NCBI GenBank assembly: GCA_963771015.1
Contig: CAVYRN010000007.1
Coordinates: forward strand, 1-64,000
Source of the DNA: CAVSJJ01 sp963771015
GTDB taxonomy: Bacteria; Actinomycetota; Actinomycetes; Actinomycetales; Dermatophilaceae
Reading direction: 5' to 3'
DNA length: 64,000 nt
Position numbers and translations under genes: made by a program. The notes below the pieces were generated by a model, which searched no databases, was not told the DNA's origin, and saw only the letters and a list, made by a program, of their open reading frames with translations. Shown piece by piece: positions 61,370 to 64,000 of this stretch. Within the stretch, counting starts at the first letter, position 1. Each line of letters begins with the position of its first letter.

Positions 61370-61779
61370 ATGGGTACCACGAACCTGCGCCGGTTACGCG
61401 CCCCTCTGGTCTTCATCGCCCTATCCGCGGTTCCGGTGTGGGTGGGCGGATCCGTCCACGGGTGGCGCAGCGTGCCGGACATGATTCCCGTGTTGATTGC
61501 CCTCGCCGCCTTGTCCATCGTCGGCAGCACCGACGCCGGAGCGGTGGTCCGACGTCAGGCGGATGAACGGCAGGCCGACCGGCGGCTCCGGGTGCAGGCC
61601 CTTGTCGGGCGAGCGCTGTCCGTCTCCGTGGCGGTGGCATACGGCATCGCCGTCGCGAGAGGCGCCGCGCTGTGCCCTACGCGGTCCTCCTCGGCATTCT
61701 CACCGTGAGCTTCTTCGGTTGCCGGCTCTACTACGGCGAACGCGGGGCTCAACGGGCCACACGCCGGCGAAGCCGCTAG
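61370..61779 (+). CDS. Small membrane protein, frameshifted near its 3' end
   Basis: The ATG at 61370, ten bases after the XRE remnant, opens a protein with two or three hydrophobic segments (PLVFIALSAVPVWVGGSV, DMIPVLIALAALSIVG, ALSVSVAVAYGIAVARG). In its first frame it stops at 61708. In another frame, from about 61660, it continues as a further membrane helix and tail (PYAVLLGILTVSFFGCRLYY, then a basic end) to TAG 61777-61779. A single-base change near 61655-61670 is inferred. Similar four-helix proteins occur beside XRE regulators. Function is unknown. Confidence 0.55.
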
Positions 61780-61930
61780 TACGAGCTCCCCCGGGGGTCC
61801 CCGGTCGTGACCGCCGCACCAGCCCCTGCCCGCAGACCTCCGACTCACCGTTGCCGACCGCCGCCGCAACACCCCGGCTGACCAACGGCCATGGCAGGGC
61901 CGCAGCCGGCCCAGGGCCTGCACCCGCCCC

Positions 61931-62677
61931 TCAGTGGTTCATCAGCACAAAGACGCCCCAGCCGAGGTACTCGCGCGTGTATCTCGCGTACCGGGCAGGA
62001 CCGGCCGAGAGTTCGGCGCGTATCTCTCCTGCCAGTTCGTCGTCGGTGTTGTGGTCGAGCCAACGCCGCAGATTCATCCACTGCGCTGCCTGGTAGCGGT
62101 CCCAGCTGTCTTGGTCTGCAAGGACCATCTCCACGACGTCGCAGCCGAGGGCGCCGTACTGCTCGACCAGCTCCGGCAGTGCCCGGAACTCTTCCTTGTC
62201 GGTGGCACCGCATCCTTCGACGGTGTCCTGATCCGGCGGCTCCCGGCGCCAGTAGGGCTCACCGATCAGCATCACGCCGCCACCCCGGAGGCTACGGCGA
62301 AGCAGGTCGACCGTGCCCGGCACGCCACCTCCGATCCAGGTCGCGCCGACGCAGGCGACCACGTCGACGGGTTCGTCCGCGACGTAGCCGGCGGCATCCC
62401 CGTGGATGAAGCTGACCCGGTCCGTGACGCCGAGCTCGATGGCACGAGTCCGCGCCTGTTGGGTGAAGACCGTGCTCAGATCCACCCCCGTGCCGCTGAT
62501 CCCATGGTCGCGCGCCCAGGTGCAGAGCATCTCGCCCGACCCGCTCGCCAGGTCAAGCACGACTGTGCTGGGGGCCAGCGACAGCGCCTCGCCCAAGACG
62601 GCGAGTTTCGCCGGGGTGAAGGGGTTGTGAATGCGGTGGCTGCTCTCGCGAATGGGGAAGATGCGCGGGATGTCCAC
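61931..62677 (-). CDS. Class I SAM-dependent methyltransferase
   Basis: This 248-aa Rossmann-fold methyltransferase has motif I VLDLASGSGE, an acidic VDLS after strand 2, FIHGDAAGY in motif II and DVVACVGATWIGGG in the motif IV region, then GGGVMLIGEPYWRREPP. The GEPYWR element is seen in a family of uncharacterised bacterial methyltransferases. The substrate is not predictable. The start is GTG 62677; no ribosome site is evident. It is followed downstream by 150 bp with no visible gene. Confidence 0.85.
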   Translation of the reverse strand: MDIPRIFPIRESSHRIHNPFTPAKLAVLGEALSLAPSTVVLDLASGSGEMLCTWARDHGISGTGVDLSTVFTQQARTRAIELGVTDRVSFIHGDAAGYVADEPVDVVACVGATWIGGGVPGTVDLLRRSLRGGGVMLIGEPYWRREPPDQDTVEGCGATDKEEFRALPELVEQYGALGCDVVEMVLADQDSWDRYQAAQWMNLRRWLDHNTDDELAGEIRAELSAGPARYARYTREYLGWGVFVLMNH

Positions 62678-63381
62678 AGCAGGCAGTCTTGTCGAACGGT
62701 ACGACCCAACGCAATGGTGCTGCGCTCCGCAACAGCGAGTCGTGGCGTCTGCCCCGTCGCCTCACCGGCGCGACCCCTATCGGACGCCCGGCCACGCCGA
62801 GCGCCCATGCGGGGGCATCCGCACCTGCCGCCCTCGGCAAGGTCGACCTCGCGGCGAATGACGCACTGGCCGCTACAGCCAGGGCGCCGCCTGGTTCGGG
62901 ACGGTCATGCGCATGACCCAGCGCCACGTCGCGATGCGGCGATCCCGAACGGGCTACGAAGGGCGTCGCGCCCACCTGATCGCCGACGACGTGCGGGCTG
63001 CAGTCGCCCAGATCGCTGTGGCGACCCGAGAGCATGCAGAGGCAGGTACACCGGCCGCAGCTCACGCACCCGGTCCTTCAAGACGGTCAACGATCGCTGC
63101 CAGCCGACCCGCTCAGCGATCGGCGTCGACGGCATCGACGGGTACGTACCCAGCGGCTCACGGATCGCCGGCTCACACGAGTCCAGAGCCGACCCCCGAA
63201 GGACCCCAGCGGCACAGCGACCAAGACACCCGACACGGGCCGAAGGGTCGTGGAGCAGGACGGACCTGCGGACTCCCACCAGACCACGCGGCACGTCTCA
63301 ACTGGTCGTGCGGCATCAACGGTGTCTCGTCATGATGAAAGGGCGAGGCGAGCGGCATACCGGCCCTGCCACACTGGGGCC
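62678..63381. other. Gene-poor interval with insertion-sequence remnant
   Basis: These 704 bases hold no intact gene. A piece of an IS21-type transposase lies at 63040-63195. A plus-strand frame from 62907 is coherent for about 45 codons (RRSRTGYEGRRAHLIADDV) but I do not recognise it. The remainder looks like decayed coding sequence. The right end carries the promoter of the aminotransferase gene. Confidence 0.55.
63040..63195 (-). pseudogene. IS21-family IstA transposase fragment
   Basis: The minus-strand frame reads GSALDSCEPAIREPLG, then YPSMPSTPIAERVGWQRS and LTVLKDRVRELRPVYLP. This matches the segment just upstream of the catalytic core in IS21 IstA (IAERxGWxxSxxVLxxRVxELRPxYLPPDP). 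Both sides lose the match, and no DDE core, IstB or terminal repeats are visible. It is a relic of a former insertion. Confidence 0.65.
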
Positions 63382-64000
63382 ATGCGTCCCGTCACCCAGA
63401 GCCGCAAGCTCCAGAACGTCCGTTACGACGTGCGGGGGCCGATCCTCGTGGAGGCCCAGCGGCTCGAGGCCGAGGGGCACAAGATCCTCAAGCTCAACAT
63501 CGGCAACCCGGCCCCGTTCGGCTTCGAGGCGCCCGAGGCGATCCTCGCCGACGTGGTCCACAACCTGCCCGAGTCGCAGGGGTACTCCGACTCCAAGGGC
63601 ATCTACTCGGCCCGGACGGCCGTCGCGCAGTACTACCAGGCGCACGGGCTGCTCGAGACCGGCGTCGAGGACGTCTTCATCGGGAACGGCGTGTCCGAGC
63701 TCATCTCCATGGTCCTCACCGCCTTCATCGACGACGGCAACGAGATCCTCGTCCCGGCCCCCGACTACCCGCTGTGGACCGGCGCGGTGAGCCTGGCCGG
63801 TGGCGTGCCCGTCCACTACCGGTGCGACGAGTCCAACGGGTGGAACCCGGACCTGGCCGACATCGAGGCCAAGATCACCGAGAACACCTTCGCGCTCGTC
63901 GTCATCAACCCCAACAACCCGACCGGCGCCGTCTACAGCGAGGACGTCGTCAAGGGCCTGGTCGACATCGCGCGGCGCCACGAGCTCGTCCTCATGTCCG
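63382..64000 (+). CDS. alaA: Alanine/glutamate-pyruvate aminotransferase AlaA-type, 5' part
   Basis: The first 206 codons of a fold-type I aminotransferase run off the right edge. Family features are LKLNIGNPAPFGFEAPEAI, SQGYSDSKGIYSAR, the PLP-phosphate region GNGVSELI, PAPDYPLWTGAV and VVINPNNPTGAVYS (Asn contacting PLP). The PLP-binding Lys lies beyond the window. This pattern is that of AlaA, which makes alanine from pyruvate with glutamate. The start is ATG 63382. Confidence 0.9.
   Translation, partial: MRPVTQSRKLQNVRYDVRGPILVEAQRLEAEGHKILKLNIGNPAPFGFEAPEAILADVVHNLPESQGYSDSKGIYSARTAVAQYYQAHGLLETGVEDVFIGNGVSELISMVLTAFIDDGNEILVPAPDYPLWTGAVSLAGGVPVHYRCDESNGWNPDLADIEAKITENTFALVVINPNNPTGAVYSEDVVKGLVDIARRHELVLMS

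Noticed and set aside
62907..63335. A 142-codon plus-strand frame in the degraded interval
   Set aside because: Only the first 45 codons look protein-like; the rest is antisense to the IS21 fragment and is Pro/Ser/Arg-rich noise.

Overview
The window is a high-GC (roughly 70%), densely packed actinobacterial chromosome segment. Evidence: strong third-position G/C, many GTG starts, leaderless-looking promoters (TANNNT boxes 5-8 nt before ATG), and long GC-rich hairpins in place of U-tract terminators. Gene content (XRE-MNT/HepT pair, sunset-type proteins, COG4705-like protein, Tat-exported RCC1 protein, PH-domain protein) fits Intrasporangiaceae-type Actinobacteria, but that placement is an inference. 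The window starts inside a multicopper oxidase gene and ends inside an AlaA-type aminotransferase gene.

Layout. 1-18.3 kb: mostly minus-strand secreted or membrane proteins (a frameshifted multicopper oxidase with Fn3, a GH31 alpha-glucosidase/xylosidase, a patatin-like phospholipase, a COG4705-like membrane protein, a 1306-aa beta-propeller/DUF11 exoprotein), then a plus-strand lipoprotein and an ArsP-type permease. 18.4-34.2 kb: a catabolic island for a sugar or acid sugar. A minus-strand run (racemase-like protein, DUF1537 kinase, class II aldolase, RbsB/A/C-type ABC transporter, GntR/FCD regulator, two aldo/keto reductases, one SDR) lies between two nearly identical plus-strand DUF1537 kinase genes. 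The second kinase is followed by a PdxA-type dehydrogenase and an MFS transporter. A shared operator-like site precedes the regulator and both kinase genes. 34.3-42.8 kb: a PAS-GGDEF-EAL-HD signalling protein whose HD domain resembles the (p)ppGpp hydrolase of RelA/SpoT; a small membrane zinc-ribbon-like protein; a hemerythrin; a decayed HepT toxin beside an intact XRE-MNT antitoxin; tRNA-Ser(CGA), tadA and upp; and a PH-domain protein. 42.8-55.3 kb: pntAB, a nitronate monooxygenase, a Glu-Pro-repeat protein with a frameshift, a fatty-acyl-CoA synthetase, ArsR plus SRPBCC-DinB, and a PLP decarboxylase with a GPH-type symporter. 55.5-64 kb: an alpha/beta hydrolase, a Tat-exported RCC1 propeller followed by a 20-bp tandem array, a four-gene ABC exporter operon, remnants of an XRE regulator and an IS21 transposase, a methyltransferase, and alaA.

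Most interesting points. (1) The 1090-aa fusion carries c-di-GMP synthesis, c-di-GMP hydrolysis and a RelA/SpoT-like HD domain, each with its key residues intact. (2) The acid-sugar island has three DUF1537 kinases. Two are about 98-99% identical at the DNA level over 0.88 kb (counted by eye) and lie in direct orientation around 12 kb, and one of these two carries Asp-to-Asn in the conserved ADDLTGA motif. (3) The HepT toxin has lost its centre while the antitoxin survives. (4) The heptamer GGCATAC/GTATGCC is strongly over-represented but nearly absent from the island and from the following 8 kb. Several genes are broken by single-base shifts, so sequencing error must be excluded before calling them pseudogenes.
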